Below the pieces are notes generated by a model that saw nothing but the letters and a program-made list of their open reading frames with translations, was not told the origin of the DNA and searched no databases. Made by a program: the position numbers and the translations under genes. Positions 17,605-25,962 of a DNA stretch of 64,000 nt are shown here, in pieces. Each line of letters begins with the position of its first letter. Positions within the stretch are counted from its first letter, which is position 1. Location of the stretch: positions 434,001-498,000 of the forward strand of contig JAEYPF010000010.1 in NCBI GenBank assembly GCA_023411115.1, written 5' to 3'. This stretch comes from Methanobacteriota archaeon (GTDB taxonomy: Archaea > Methanobacteriota > Methanobacteria > Methanobacteriales > Methanobacteriaceae).

Positions 17605-19509
17605 ATGATAAAAGGAGTAAGAGAAATCTTTAAAAATGACATTAAAGCAATTATAAGCAATCCCGTGGTAATATTCGTCATGATAGTAATTATCTGTATA
17701 CCCTCACTTTATGCACTGCTTAATATCCAGGCAACATGGGATCCCTATTCTGAAACTTCAAATATTAAAGTTGCAGTAGTTAACGAAGATCTAGGTTACA
17801 ATTCAAATGGAACAAGCTACAATGTTGGAAATATTTTAGTTGATGAATTGAAAAATAATACAAATTTTAACTGGCAGTTTGTAGACAGAAATACGGCACT
17901 TAATGGAGTTAACGATGGAAAGTACTACGCTGTCTTAATAGTTCCAGGTAATTTTAGTGAACAGCTGCTTTCTATTGAAACATCAACTCCTCAACAGGCC
18001 AAAATAGAATACATTGTCAATGATAAATTGAATCCAGTTGCACCAAGGCTTACAAATGCAGGTGCTGATGCTGTACAGACAAAAATTAACAATGAGGTAG
18101 TAAAAACCATTGATGGAATTATTTTTGGCCAGTTAAGCAATGTAGGGGAATATGCTAAGGAAAACAAAGCTCAATTTCTTAAACTTAAGTCCTTTATAAA
18201 TGAATTAAATGGAAAGTTAGGGACTATTGATTCATCTATAGACGAGGCAAATTCGGATATGGACACCATAAATGAAATATGGCCCAAAGTTAGCGCTGAA
18301 CTACCAGAAATACAGAAATATTCCAATTATGTTAGAAAAAATTACGACAATCTATACAACCAGATTACTTCTGATCCACAAAAAGCCCTAAATACAGTCC
18401 AGAACATGGAAACTGAAGTCAATACCACCATAACCGGTTTGAAATATGTTGATGCGGTTTTAACCAGCTTATACAATGCAACTGGGGACCCTAACTTAAA
18501 ACCAGTCATTACACAAATTGAAGATAATATAAACAAGGCAAATCAAGTTCTTGCCATCTTAAAAGAGATAGAAACTGATATTAAAAATGGTAAAAATCCA
18601 GCTGGCAAATTAAATGAATTAAAAACTTTAATTGATCAAATGGATGATGGAGTAAATACTTTAGCGGCCAACAAAGATAACATAAGCCAGAAAATTAATA
18701 ATGCAGCGGCAACCTTGAGTTTAATTAATTCAAAGTGGCCTATATTCAAAAGTGCAATACCTGTAGCTGCGGCAAAACTTAACTCCATAAATGAAGACGA
18801 TATAAATAAGTTAATTGCGTTTTCAGATATGGATCCAAACGATGTGGACAATTACTTTGAAAGTCCTGTAGAACTGGAAAAAAACCGTATGTATCCTGTG
18901 AATAATTACGGTTCAGCCCTTTCTCCATTTTACATACCTATATCTTTATGGATAGGATGTATTATAGCCGTTGCCATGATAAGCATGCGAGTAAAAACAG
19001 GTAAAGTTTATAATGCGGCCAGTGTTTATCTAGGTAGAATGGGAATATTTTTAATAATAAGCATATTACAGGCACTACTCGTTATACTCGGATCATTATA
19101 CCTCCATGTGCAGATTTCATCAGCACTGTTATTTGCATTGACCACGCTGTATATCAGCCTGTGCGCCATGATAATTGTGTACTCCTTAACGTCTGCCTTC
19201 GGAAATGCAGGAAAAGCAATAGCAATAATTATACTTGTTTTGCAAATTACGGCAACTGCAGGAATTTTCCCCCTTGAAATACTGCCGCCATTTTTCCAGG
19301 CCATACATCCATATTTACCACTCACGTATGCAGTTGGCGCCCTCAGGGAAGTAATTGCAGGGGTTTTATGGAATTCCTACTGGTATAACATTGGAGCTCT
19401 GACTTTATTCCCTGCTTTAGCTTTCATTTTGACCCTATTGATTAAAGAAAAAATAGATAAGCGTGCGCAGTGGACAGAAGAAAAATTAAAGGAGAGCGGT
19501 TTGTTTTAA
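17605..19509 (+). CDS. YhgE/Pip-like ABC-2 family membrane protein
   Basis: The 634-residue protein begins with a cytoplasmic segment (FKNDIKAIISNPVVIFV) and one membrane helix near residues 22-42. A large external domain of about 380 residues with NEDLGY and coiled-coil repeats follows, then five or so membrane segments from residue 435 to 615. This is the architecture of YhgE/Pip (phage infection) proteins, which are often co-regulated exporters or the membrane part of ESX/WXG-type secretion. Here it is alone, downstream of a TrmB regulator and a strong operator. Start ATG at 17605 has GGACTGA upstream. Confidence 0.88.
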   Translation: MIKGVREIFKNDIKAIISNPVVIFVMIVIICIPSLYALLNIQATWDPYSETSNIKVAVVNEDLGYNSNGTSYNVGNILVDELKNNTNFNWQFVDRNTALNGVNDGKYYAVLIVPGNFSEQLLSIETSTPQQAKIEYIVNDKLNPVAPRLTNAGADAVQTKINNEVVKTIDGIIFGQLSNVGEYAKENKAQFLKLKSFINELNGKLGTIDSSIDEANSDMDTINEIWPKVSAELPEIQKYSNYVRKNYDNLYNQITSDPQKALNTVQNMETEVNTTITGLKYVDAVLTSLYNATGDPNLKPVITQIEDNINKANQVLAILKEIETDIKNGKNPAGKLNELKTLIDQMDDGVNTLAANKDNISQKINNAAATLSLINSKWPIFKSAIPVAAAKLNSINEDDINKLIAFSDMDPNDVDNYFESPVELEKNRMYPVNNYGSALSPFYIPISLWIGCIIAVAMISMRVKTGKVYNAASVYLGRMGIFLIISILQALLVILGSLYLHVQISSALLFALTTLYISLCAMIIVYSLTSAFGNAGKAIAIIILVLQITATAGIFPLEILPPFFQAIHPYLPLTYAVGALREVIAGVLWNSYWYNIGALTLFPALAFILTLLIKEKIDKRAQWTEEKLKESGLF

Positions 19510-19603
19510 AATTTAGAAATATGCTAAATACAGTTTTACTATCCCGGATAGGTTATTTACAAAACAAGAAATTAAAGGCACTAATCCAAATATAAATTGC
19601 TAA

Positions 19604-19735
19604 TCACAACAATTGATAATATTGACCCTTTTTATTTCTTCTTCTCTTCTTTTTAATTTCTTCTAAACCCGGATGAACGTCTATTTCTATATATTCACCT
19701 TTATCTGTCAAAAAATAGAATCATAACCTTTAGCA
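19604..19735 (-). pseudogene. Possible gene remnant
   Basis: On the minus strand a stretch of about 35 codons reads LTDKGEYIEIDVHPGLEEI then KKRRRNKKG and a stop, which has the composition of a real protein end. A preceding frame (FAKGYDSIF) joins it if one T is added to a run of six T. No start or binding site is seen. It may be the decayed end of a small basic protein. Confidence 0.3.
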
Positions 19736-20201
19736 AATAAAATGATAAAGATTATTTGGTAAAAATTTTATACTATTTAGAAAAAAAATACAATGACTTG
19801 TGAGTGGTAATTAATATTACATGGTAAAAGAAGCATGGTTATCTGATCCAGATATCATAATCAACAACTTTAATAATAGCTGTTTAATTTGATACATAGG
19901 TCTATCTGGACTTAAATTTTCAATAAATAACCTATGGAAACCCTTATAATCTTATAATACTTCTAAAGTTAAGTTAAAAGGAAATAAAGCTTTATTTGAC
20001 ACGAAATAGAAATTAGTATAAAAATTTTACAATTTTTATGCGAAGTTTCAGGAAAAATTTTTTTTAATTTTTATTTAGTTTTTTAATATTCTTAGTTATT
20101 ATTTCTTACAGTTTATGAGGTATTTTTTAGTTAAATCGCTGTAAAATAGGTATTTTCCTAAATGGAAAGTTTTTTATTATATTAGCAACATAGGGTATGT
20201 T

Positions 20202-20230
20202 GTAATACAAATTACATATTATTGTATTAC
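20202..20230. promoter_or_regulatory. Inverted repeat upstream of the Phe-rich gene
   Basis: GTAATACAA at 20202-20210 and TTGTATTAC at 20222-20230 form a perfect 9-base inverted repeat with an 11-base spacer, 41 bases before the Phe-rich ATG. Its position suggests an operator covering the promoter, or a leader hairpin. Confidence 0.45.
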
Positions 20231-20271
20231 TCATGTATGCGCATTACAAAAACGGTATGGAGGTGAAATGT

Positions 20272-20394
20272 ATGTTCTTTGGCGGCGAATCATTCTTTAA
20301 CCCATTCTTCTTCAACATATTCCCATTCTTCTTCCACAAGTTCTTGTTCTTCCACCACAATTTCTTCCCATTCTGGAACAACTGGTGGTTCTAA
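20272..20394 (+). CDS. Phenylalanine-rich 40-residue microprotein
   Basis: GGAGGTGA lies 5-12 bases before the ATG at 20272. The 40-residue product has 18 phenylalanines and 3 tryptophans: it begins MFFGGESFFNPFFFN, continues with IFPFFFHKFLFFHHN, and ends FFPFWNNWWF. The recurring unit is about (N/H)xFFPF. There is almost no charge, one leucine and one isoleucine. An earlier ATG at 20268 in another frame gives only 10 codons. I know no family. The composition could mean membrane insertion or aggregation, but neither is shown. Downstream T-rich sequence after a short hairpin may end the transcript. Confidence 0.75.
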   Translation: MFFGGESFFNPFFFNIFPFFFHKFLFFHHNFFPFWNNWWF

Positions 20395-20746
20395 GTGTGA
20401 TGTAAATATCATTCACAATGGGATCGGGAATTATTTAGTTAAGCCTTAAGGTGTTAACTATACCTGGATAAAACTTTAATCATTTCTTTTTTTATTTATT
20501 AAATGATTTAATTCATTATTTCTTGATAAAATAACCATTTTTTTTAAAATTTAGAATATTATTTAGATCATATTCCCCATTAAGCGCTATTTTAGCAATA
20601 ATATGAGATTAGTCCAATAACAAAAAGAATTATCAAATTACATCGAAATTAAAATTATTAAATTTTGAAAAAGTGACAATTTATATAAATATATTAACTA
20701 TATCTTAAAAAGTAATACTATTGAAATAATTTGCTGAGGTAAAAAT
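20395..20746. promoter_or_regulatory. Spacer with TATA box for the cysteine-rich gene
   Basis: No gene. TTATATAAAT at 20681-20690 preceded by AAAGTGACAA (TATA plus B recognition element) is a convincing promoter for the gene at 20747, predicting a leader of about 35 bases. Confidence 0.5.
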
Positions 20747-21043
20747 ATGGTAAATGTTGATTATAATATGAAAAACATTCAAAGATGCCTTTGCCCCGGA
20801 TGTCCAGTACAAGCTAAAAGTGAATGTGTGAAGGAAAAACTAAGCAAATTACAGTCAGGAAAAGGTGATATTCCATCTAAAGAAGACGTACCTGGAGTTT
20901 ATTGCTCAACAGGAAAAGCTACATGTGAGGGTCTCGATCCAAGCCAGATGTGCCAGTGCGGTAAATGTGAGGTATGGAAAGAATATAACTTGGGTGAAGG
21001 AGAACCTGGTGGGTATTATTGCGCAAAAGGAGAAGCACAATAA
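20747..21043 (+). CDS. Cysteine-rich DUF2769-like protein
   Basis: A 98-residue soluble protein with nine cysteines in pairs or triplets: CLCPGCP at residues 14-20, a lone cysteine shortly after, CSTGKATC near 52-59, and CQCGKC near 69-74, with a further one near the end. The spacing suggests bound zinc or iron-sulfur clusters. The pattern resembles DUF2769, found mostly in methanogenic archaea; no function is known. GAGGT precedes the ATG by 7 bases and a TATA box lies at 20681. The next gene, a transporter, starts 25 bases after its stop and may be co-transcribed. Confidence 0.75.
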   Translation: MVNVDYNMKNIQRCLCPGCPVQAKSECVKEKLSKLQSGKGDIPSKEDVPGVYCSTGKATCEGLDPSQMCQCGKCEVWKEYNLGEGEPGGYYCAKGEAQ

Positions 21044-21068
21044 ATTAACCATCCTTTTTTTTATTTTT

Positions 21069-21956
21069 ATGATAGATTCTTACATATACTCAGTATTATC
21101 TGCACTTTTTGAATCCCTTAGAAATGTTTCTGGTAAGCTTGGATTAAAAGATATGGATGAATATCTAGTTACATGGGCATTCGGCTTTTTTGCACTGCCA
21201 TTCTTAGTTTTCCCATTTTTTTTTATAAAAATTCCATCACTTGGAAATCAATTTTGGATAGCATTACTGGCAGATGGTACTTTAAATGTTCTAGCAACAA
21301 TATTCCAGTTAAAAGCTATCAAAAGTTCTGATTTATCCTTAACAATTCCATTACTATCATTTACACCATTATTTTTATTAGTAATGTCTCCCCTAATTCT
21401 TGGGCAATATCCAACTCTTCTTGGTATAATGGGGGTTATTTTAATTGTTATAGGCTCATATATTCTAAATATTAAAAGAAAAGTTTTAACTACTCAAAAG
21501 AGAAGTTCAGAGTATTTAGATCCTTTTAAAGCAATGGTAACACAACATGGACCTAAATTAATGTTACTTGCAGCATTCTTGTTAAGCATAACTTCTACAA
21601 TAGATAAAATTGGTGTTTTAAATTCATCACCACTATTTTGGGCAGTTTCAGTTCATTCATTTACTACCATTACACTTGCCCCTGTACTGATACGTGAATA
21701 TAGAAATCATGTAAAATTGACAGAAACAGATGTTAGACTTTTATTTGCAGTTGGATTTTTCAGCGCTTTAGCAATAGTAACCCAGTTTATAGCCATTACA
21801 ACTCTTCTTGTTCCCTATGTTATTGCAATAAAAAGAACAAGTGCTGTAATGAGTGTTTTGTTTGGATATTTAATATTTAAAGAGAGGGGCATAAAAGGAA
21901 GGTTAATAGGATCTGCGATTATGGTTATTGGCGTTGTTTTGATAACTCTATCTTAA
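21069..21956 (+). CDS. EamA/DMT family transporter
   Basis: A 295-residue protein with ten predicted membrane helices made of two EamA repeats, each ending in the typical last-helix pattern (GIMGVILIVIGSYIL; GRLIGSAIMVIGVVLI). The second repeat has AIKRTSAVMSVLFGYLIFKE, a hallmark of drug/metabolite transporters. The substrate cannot be inferred. The ATG at 21069 is chosen; a much longer in-frame extension back to 20865 overlaps the cysteine-rich gene in another frame and is not real. There is no ribosome binding site, so it may rely on transcription and translation from the upstream gene. Confidence 0.9.
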   Translation: MIDSYIYSVLSALFESLRNVSGKLGLKDMDEYLVTWAFGFFALPFLVFPFFFIKIPSLGNQFWIALLADGTLNVLATIFQLKAIKSSDLSLTIPLLSFTPLFLLVMSPLILGQYPTLLGIMGVILIVIGSYILNIKRKVLTTQKRSSEYLDPFKAMVTQHGPKLMLLAAFLLSITSTIDKIGVLNSSPLFWAVSVHSFTTITLAPVLIREYRNHVKLTETDVRLLFAVGFFSALAIVTQFIAITTLLVPYVIAIKRTSAVMSVLFGYLIFKERGIKGRLIGSAIMVIGVVLITLS

Positions 21957-22102
21957 TTAAGAAGCCAAATTACTTAAAAATAATGATACTATCCAATTAA
22001 ATAATTATTCTACAAAGCATTATTTTTTAAATCAGTTAAGCCCCACCAAAAATAAAAAGACATATATATGGATTTAAAGGAATAATTCAACTAGGTGATA
22101 TC

Positions 22103-22282
22103 ATGGATAATAAAGAAAAAGTAATTAAAGCTTTCAAAGACTCTGAAGAACCTTTAAATGCCACTAAAGTCAGCCAAATCTCAGGTGTAGAGAAAAAGGA
22201 AGTTGACAAAATAATGAAAGAACTTAAAAAAGATGAGACTATTTATTCCCCTAAAAGGTGCTACTGGGCAATAAAGGAATAA
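22103..22282 (+). CDS. Small winged-helix DNA-binding protein
   Basis: A 59-residue protein with AGGTGAT 4-10 bases before the ATG. The sequence fits a minimal winged helix: helix 1 KEKVIKAFKDS, then EPLNATKVSQISGV (helix 2), KEVDKIMKELKK (recognition helix) and a wing ending in SPKRCYWAI. Such proteins in methanogens are often annotated as transcriptional regulators. A TATA box (CATATATATGG) lies about 40 bases upstream. Target unknown. Confidence 0.75.
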   Translation: MDNKEKVIKAFKDSEEPLNATKVSQISGVEKKEVDKIMKELKKDETIYSPKRCYWAIKE

Positions 22283-22650
22283 ATAACTAATAATTTTTAT
22301 TTTTATACAAATAACGGTTAAATTATTTTTTATCAAGGTGTCTGGGCTTTAATAGTAATTTCAATTATATTCTGGACGATACGGCTATAATTTCTCTATT
22401 TAAGACATATAATAGTTCAAGCATGTATTTAAATAAGAATATTAGGAGTATTATCTAGTATTCGCGCTGAATGTTAATTTAGGACCTTAATTTTATTTAT
22501 TAGCCGTTTATACTTATGGCAATATGGAGAATTGGCTTAATAGCTTTGACTGATTTATATTTTCATTAAAAAATCTGAAATTATAATAGTAAGTAATTAT
22601 TAAACTTATTAATAAGGGAAGAGAAACTTCATGTATAAGAGGCGGTATTA
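22283..22650. other. Non-coding spacer
   Basis: 370 bases without a supported gene, hairpin or distinctive motif; presumably the promoter region of the lipoprotein gene at 22651. Confidence 0.35.
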
Positions 22651-23184
22651 ATGAATTTACAAATTAAATATGCCGGCATAGTAATAGGCTTAGCTTTTGT
22701 CATTTTAACTTCAGGATGTATATCAGGAGTTGGTTGGCTTAATCCTGGAGATATGGAAACAGGTGTCAATAGTACTGGTGGTTCTTTTGAAAATCAGTGG
22801 CTTAAATTTAATTATCCTTCAAATTTAACAATAACAGATTATTCTACCGATAATTACATTAAAATAGGCGTCTATAATGGAAGCGAATATATAGGCGGAA
22901 TATATAATGAAATGACCAATATTAATAACTATGTACCCCTTTCAGAATCCAGCATCACTACAATAAATGAACGAAAAACATTGATGGATTATGACATTAA
23001 GACTCTACCTAACGGAGAAAACCAGATAAGACCAAGCGCAGTTATATATTTAACAGAGAATGCCAGTTTGAATGTAATTTTTGACCCTGCAAGCAAAAAA
23101 TCCTTTAACCAGGTCATAAAGACGTTAGTTATTAAAAAGGATAATGTAACTAAGGATGATATGTCAAAATGGGATTTATTCTAA
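22651..23184 (+). CDS. Lipoprotein with PsbP-like domain
   Basis: A 177-residue exported protein: a hydrophobic N-terminal segment ends in the lipobox LTSGC with C23 as the probable lipid-attachment residue. The mature part begins like the sortase-fused domain at 62708-63676: FENQWLKFNYPSNLTITDY here against FDNGEISFNYPGNLNVTNG there. Such PsbP-like surface domains are common in Methanobacteriales but have no assigned role. GAGGCGG lies 7 bases before the ATG. It is followed by a convergent small membrane protein gene. Confidence 0.8.
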   Translation: MNLQIKYAGIVIGLAFVILTSGCISGVGWLNPGDMETGVNSTGGSFENQWLKFNYPSNLTITDYSTDNYIKIGVYNGSEYIGGIYNEMTNINNYVPLSESSITTINERKTLMDYDIKTLPNGENQIRPSAVIYLTENASLNVIFDPASKKSFNQVIKTLVIKKDNVTKDDMSKWDLF

Positions 23185-23226
23185 TTTTTGAATGCTTCTT
23201 AATAAAGGAATAAAAAAGAAATTGAT

Positions 23227-23385
23227 TCATCTCATGAGCCTGTTTAGAAAATTAAACAGTGAAAAAGCACGCATAACCAGTTTATTTAATATAATTATTC
23301 CAATTACAATACGTCCCAGGATTCCTAACTTTGAAAGAAACCAGAAACTTATAAATTTCCATATAATGTTGAATAACAGGTTCAT
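23227..23385 (-). CDS. Small membrane protein
   Basis: A 52-residue protein read from the ATG at 23385, with AAGGTGAT 6 bases upstream. It starts MNLLFNIIWKFISFWFLSK and continues with a second hydrophobic stretch GRIVIGIIILNKLVM, ending in a basic tail. It is probably a membrane-associated peptide with one or two short helices. The overlapping plus-strand frame over 23192-23419 has no binding site and is rejected. No family recognised. Confidence 0.6.
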   Translation of the reverse strand: MNLLFNIIWKFISFWFLSKLGILGRIVIGIIILNKLVMRAFSLFNFLNRLMR

Positions 23386-23635
23386 TTTATATCACCTTCA
23401 ATTTTATAATAATTCCTGATTATTAATTTGGGTAAAGCTAATTAATAAATTTATAGGATAAATTATGATAATTTGAGTTAGTAATGTAGAAACACTGTCC
23501 ATATTCATCAGTTAAAACCACAAAAAATCAAATAAATTCGTTAAAATTAGAATTATAAAAAGAATCACTAAAAATTATGCTAAATGCCTGTTTTTATTCA
23601 ATATTTTCATCAAAATGATTTATCAGGTCTATTTA

Positions 23636-23884
23636 TCAAAAAAAAGCATCTTCCCCTTCTTTTAATTTATCTTTACTTATATCTTTTATAATAGCTTTAT
23701 ACCAAATATCCTCACCTTCAATCCATGAATCTACAATAACGTATATAGTTTCACACATATCAACAGTTTGACCCTTAATCTGGTCCTTTAATCGTTCTTT
23801 ATCCTCAAGACTAATATTATCTCCAGGTTTTAACTTAATATTTAATATTCCTGTATATTCCTTCTTTAAAGCATAATTTTCCAT
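23636..23884 (-). CDS. Small hypothetical protein
   Basis: An 82-residue acidic soluble protein with GGTGG 7 bases before the ATG. It looks like a small alpha/beta domain: TGILNIKLKPGDNI, a charged helix LEDKERLKDQI, then CETIYVIVDSWI and WYKAIIKDI. A family is not recognised. It lies alone, convergent with the lipoprotein and small membrane protein region. Confidence 0.65.
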   Translation of the reverse strand: MENYALKKEYTGILNIKLKPGDNISLEDKERLKDQIKGQTVDMCETIYVIVDSWIEGEDIWYKAIIKDISKDKLKEGEDAFF

Positions 23885-24014
23885 TTAACCACCAGTTTCC
23901 CTCTTTTATTCATCTATTAAATAATCTCTTAAATTCCTTTTGTTACATCAAAATAAAAGCTTTACTTGCTATTACACATTACAAAAATATACAAACAAGA
24001 AACAGAATAAAATA

Positions 24015-24176
24015 TAATCTAATTTAACAAATAAGAGGTTCGATAATGCATATTTACTACTAAAACGTAAAATATGGCGGATTTTTTATAACGCTGAAGA
24101 CATAAAAAAAGTAATTACAACTGGCTTTGAAAATAAGGCATGGAAACATTTAAATACTCAAACTTTTACATTATAA
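24015..24176 (+). pseudogene. Gene remnant upstream of the small RNA
   Basis: An open stretch of about 50 codons reads as protein-like sequence (KIWRIFYNAEDIKKVITT, then GFENKAWKHLNTQTF) up to a TAA at 24174. No start codon with a binding site is in frame; AGAGGTT and an ATG at 24045 are one frame away and give only five codons. It appears to be the 3' part of a decayed or frameshifted gene. Its last codons coincide with the recurrent promoter-like motif ACTTTTACATTATAA. Confidence 0.35.
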
Positions 24177-24244
24177 ATTGGTTGGAACAGGATCACGCCG
24201 ACCAAGAGAGATGATAGACACCTTTCATCCCTCCATCCCCTTTT
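24148..24244 (+). ncRNA. Candidate small RNA, homologous to 27564-27655
   Basis: ATTTAAATA at 24148 and CAAACTTTTACATTATAA (24159-24176) precede a sequence that can fold: GGTTGG/CCGACC around GATCAC, then GATGA/TCATC, then CCATCCCC. The same order of blocks occurs at 27590-27655 (GGTTGG, GGAT, CC(A/G)ACCAAGAGA, GATGATAGA, CAT, TTCATCCC), about 75 percent alike. No reading frame is shared. Two copies with the same upstream motif suggest a small RNA family rather than chance. Confidence 0.5.
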
Positions 24245-24332
24245 ATCTTAAAAAACTATGTTCAATCACTAAACTCATTTTATTAAAGATTTGTACAGTT
24301 TTTCACAATGACCACTTAATCGTTGTAATAGA

Positions 24333-24392
24333 AAAGTTTATATATCTAAACGTTTAATGTTTAATTGAAGGTGAAAAATATATTTTTCACCT
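24333..24392 (+). promoter_or_regulatory. Promoter and 24-bp palindrome upstream of mtxX
   Basis: TTTATATA at 24337 followed by TAAACGTTTAATGTTTAA is the promoter-type element that recurs in the window. It is followed at 24369-24392 by a perfect palindrome, AGGTGAAAAATA with TATTTTTCACCT, which would be a long hairpin in the leader or an operator. It lies 48 bases before the mtxX ATG and contains AGGTGA and CACCT, so a folded leader could hide a ribosome binding site. Confidence 0.5.
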
Positions 24393-24440
24393 CCTTATGC
24401 CCAATTAATTATCCTGATTTTGAATGTTAAACTGGTTAAA

Positions 24441-25169
24441 ATGAAAATTGCAGCTGGTCTTGGAAAAAATAGAAATATTATAGAAGCATCAGAAAATGTT
24501 GATTTTGAAGTTATTTTAACAAAATCTGAAGATGAATTAATTGATATGCTGTTAAACAAGGAAGTAGATGCTGTTGTAAGAGGATCTTTAAGCTCTACAA
24601 ACATATTATCTATTTTAAGAAAAAAATACAGCAGGAAAATTTATAGAGCTTCTTTTTTAGAATTAAAGGACCATAAATTCCTTTTAGCCCCTGTTGGAAT
24701 TGATGAAGTAGATAATCTGTATGACAAACTAAATATTACAGAATTAGGGGCAGAATTTTTACTAACACTAGGCATTAAACCTAAAATAGGCACCATTTCC
24801 GGTTCAAGACCCGAAGATATTGGCAGAAGCCCTAAAATTGATTATTTTATCGAAGAAACTTTAAATCTAACTGAAATTATGAAAAATAAATATTTTATAA
24901 AGGATTACTTAATAGAAGAGGCTGTAAAGGATAATGTAAACTTCATTCTGGCACCAGAGGGAATCTCTGGAAACCTGATCTTTAGAACGCTCGTATTTTT
25001 AGGTTCGACAATAAGCCATGGTGCTTTGGTACTTGGAATCAATGAAATTTTCGTGGATACCTCAAGATCACAAACTGTAGAAGGATATGAACGAGCACTG
25101 AAGCTCTCCCATTATCTGGCAAGACTAAAAAGTATGAATGGTACTACAACATCCCAATGCGCAAAATGA
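24441..25169 (+). CDS. mtxX: Methanogenesis marker protein 4 (MtxX)
   Basis: The 242-residue product fits MtxX, a methanogen protein of the phosphate acetyl/butyryl-transferase-like fold found near methyltransferase genes. Recognisable segments are KIAAGLGKNRNIIEAS at the N-terminus, VDAVVRGSLSST, GTISGSRPEDIGRSPKID, APEGISGNLIFRTLVFLG and the C-terminal SRSQTVEGYERAL. The exact reaction is not known. The ATG at 24441 is preferred to the upstream in-frame TTG at 24420 because the family starts at KIAAG; neither has a clear binding site. The leader palindrome suggests post-transcriptional control. No methyltransferase gene is adjacent. Confidence 0.85.
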   Translation: MKIAAGLGKNRNIIEASENVDFEVILTKSEDELIDMLLNKEVDAVVRGSLSSTNILSILRKKYSRKIYRASFLELKDHKFLLAPVGIDEVDNLYDKLNITELGAEFLLTLGIKPKIGTISGSRPEDIGRSPKIDYFIEETLNLTEIMKNKYFIKDYLIEEAVKDNVNFILAPEGISGNLIFRTLVFLGSTISHGALVLGINEIFVDTSRSQTVEGYERALKLSHYLARLKSMNGTTTSQCAK

Positions 25170-25235
25170 CGATGCATGTTTAAAATATAAAAATTATGAA
25201 ATTTTCAGTAAAGAGTTTAAATGGAGGTAAATAAA

Positions 25236-25679
25236 ATGAAAATGAAACTATTGCCATTATTTTTAATGGTTATAATGGCAGTTTCTATAGCTCAGCCCAT
25301 ATTTGCTGATAACCCGCAGTTAGAAGATACGAAAATAGCAATGAAAAACGGTGAACCACTGAAAGATATAACCGTTAATGCTGGAGATTCTATAGAATTA
25401 CAGGCAAGATTATACTGGTACTGGTACAGTGTTGATTCAGTGAAAGCCACATGGATCCCTCAAATATGTCGTTATTTAGATTTTTACGTGTATAAATCAA
25501 ATGCAGATGGGACTAATGGCGACTTAGTATGGTCAGATAGCGCAATAACTAATTTTTTCACAGCTAACGCCAATCCAGATGAATTTTCCCTAACCGAGAA
25601 GGGTACTTACAACCTGTTAGTCAAATATGAAGGAAAATTAAAACACTGCAGTGGGACAGCTAAAATTTATGTGGTTTAG
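25236..25679 (+). CDS. Secreted hypothetical protein
   Basis: A 147-residue protein with an N-terminal signal peptide (hydrophobic MKLLPLFLMVIMAVSIAQ, cleavage likely after IFA) and a mature part of beta-type sequence with tryptophan- and tyrosine-rich strands (LYWYWYSVDSVKATW), two cysteines near the middle and end, and KGTYNLLVKYEGKL typical of an Ig-like last strands pair. The ATG at 25236 has GGAGGT 7-12 bases upstream. Function unknown. Confidence 0.75.
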   Translation: MKMKLLPLFLMVIMAVSIAQPIFADNPQLEDTKIAMKNGEPLKDITVNAGDSIELQARLYWYWYSVDSVKATWIPQICRYLDFYVYKSNADGTNGDLVWSDSAITNFFTANANPDEFSLTEKGTYNLLVKYEGKLKHCSGTAKIYVV

Positions 25680-25712
25680 GCCACATACTTTCCAGTCATA
25701 ATACTTCTTCTT

Positions 25713-25880
25713 TTATCTTTTTTTTCGTAAAATCAGAGCAATAAAAGGGAAAAGAATTACAGATATTATAGCTGCTCCAACAAGATCTGCTGAATTATTT
25801 GGTCCCTTGCTCCGCTTTATACCGCTGAATTTGTAATTACAATTACAATAGGTAACTGATTTGCAGAAAATGCAATCTAC
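25713..25880 (-). pseudogene. Remnant of a surface protein C-terminus
   Basis: On the minus strand about 55 codons end with SADLVGAAIISVILFPFIA, then LILRKKR and a stop. This is a membrane anchor followed by a basic tail, as at the C-terminus of archaeal cell-surface proteins. A stop lies just upstream in frame and no start is present, so the rest of the gene is lost or frameshifted. It lies between two small secreted protein genes. Confidence 0.4.
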
Positions 25881-25962
25881 TTAGAAATTATTAGACAATA
25901 AATATATGATCAGATTTGATAAGTCACATTTAATTGTTTCAAAATATCAGTTATGTGATTGC

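Larger units (their letters stand above)
19510..20271. other. Long spacer with a gene remnant and an operator
   Basis: 760 bases with no intact gene. It holds a minus-strand coding remnant at 19604-19735, a T-rich tract near 20050, and the inverted repeat at 20202-20230 preceding the Phe-rich microprotein. A 23-codon frame beginning at about 19820 is too short to support. Confidence 0.4.

Noticed and set aside
23192..23419. 75-codon plus-strand open frame
   Set aside because: The minus strand holds a better gene (23227-23385) with AAGGTGAT; the plus frame has no site.
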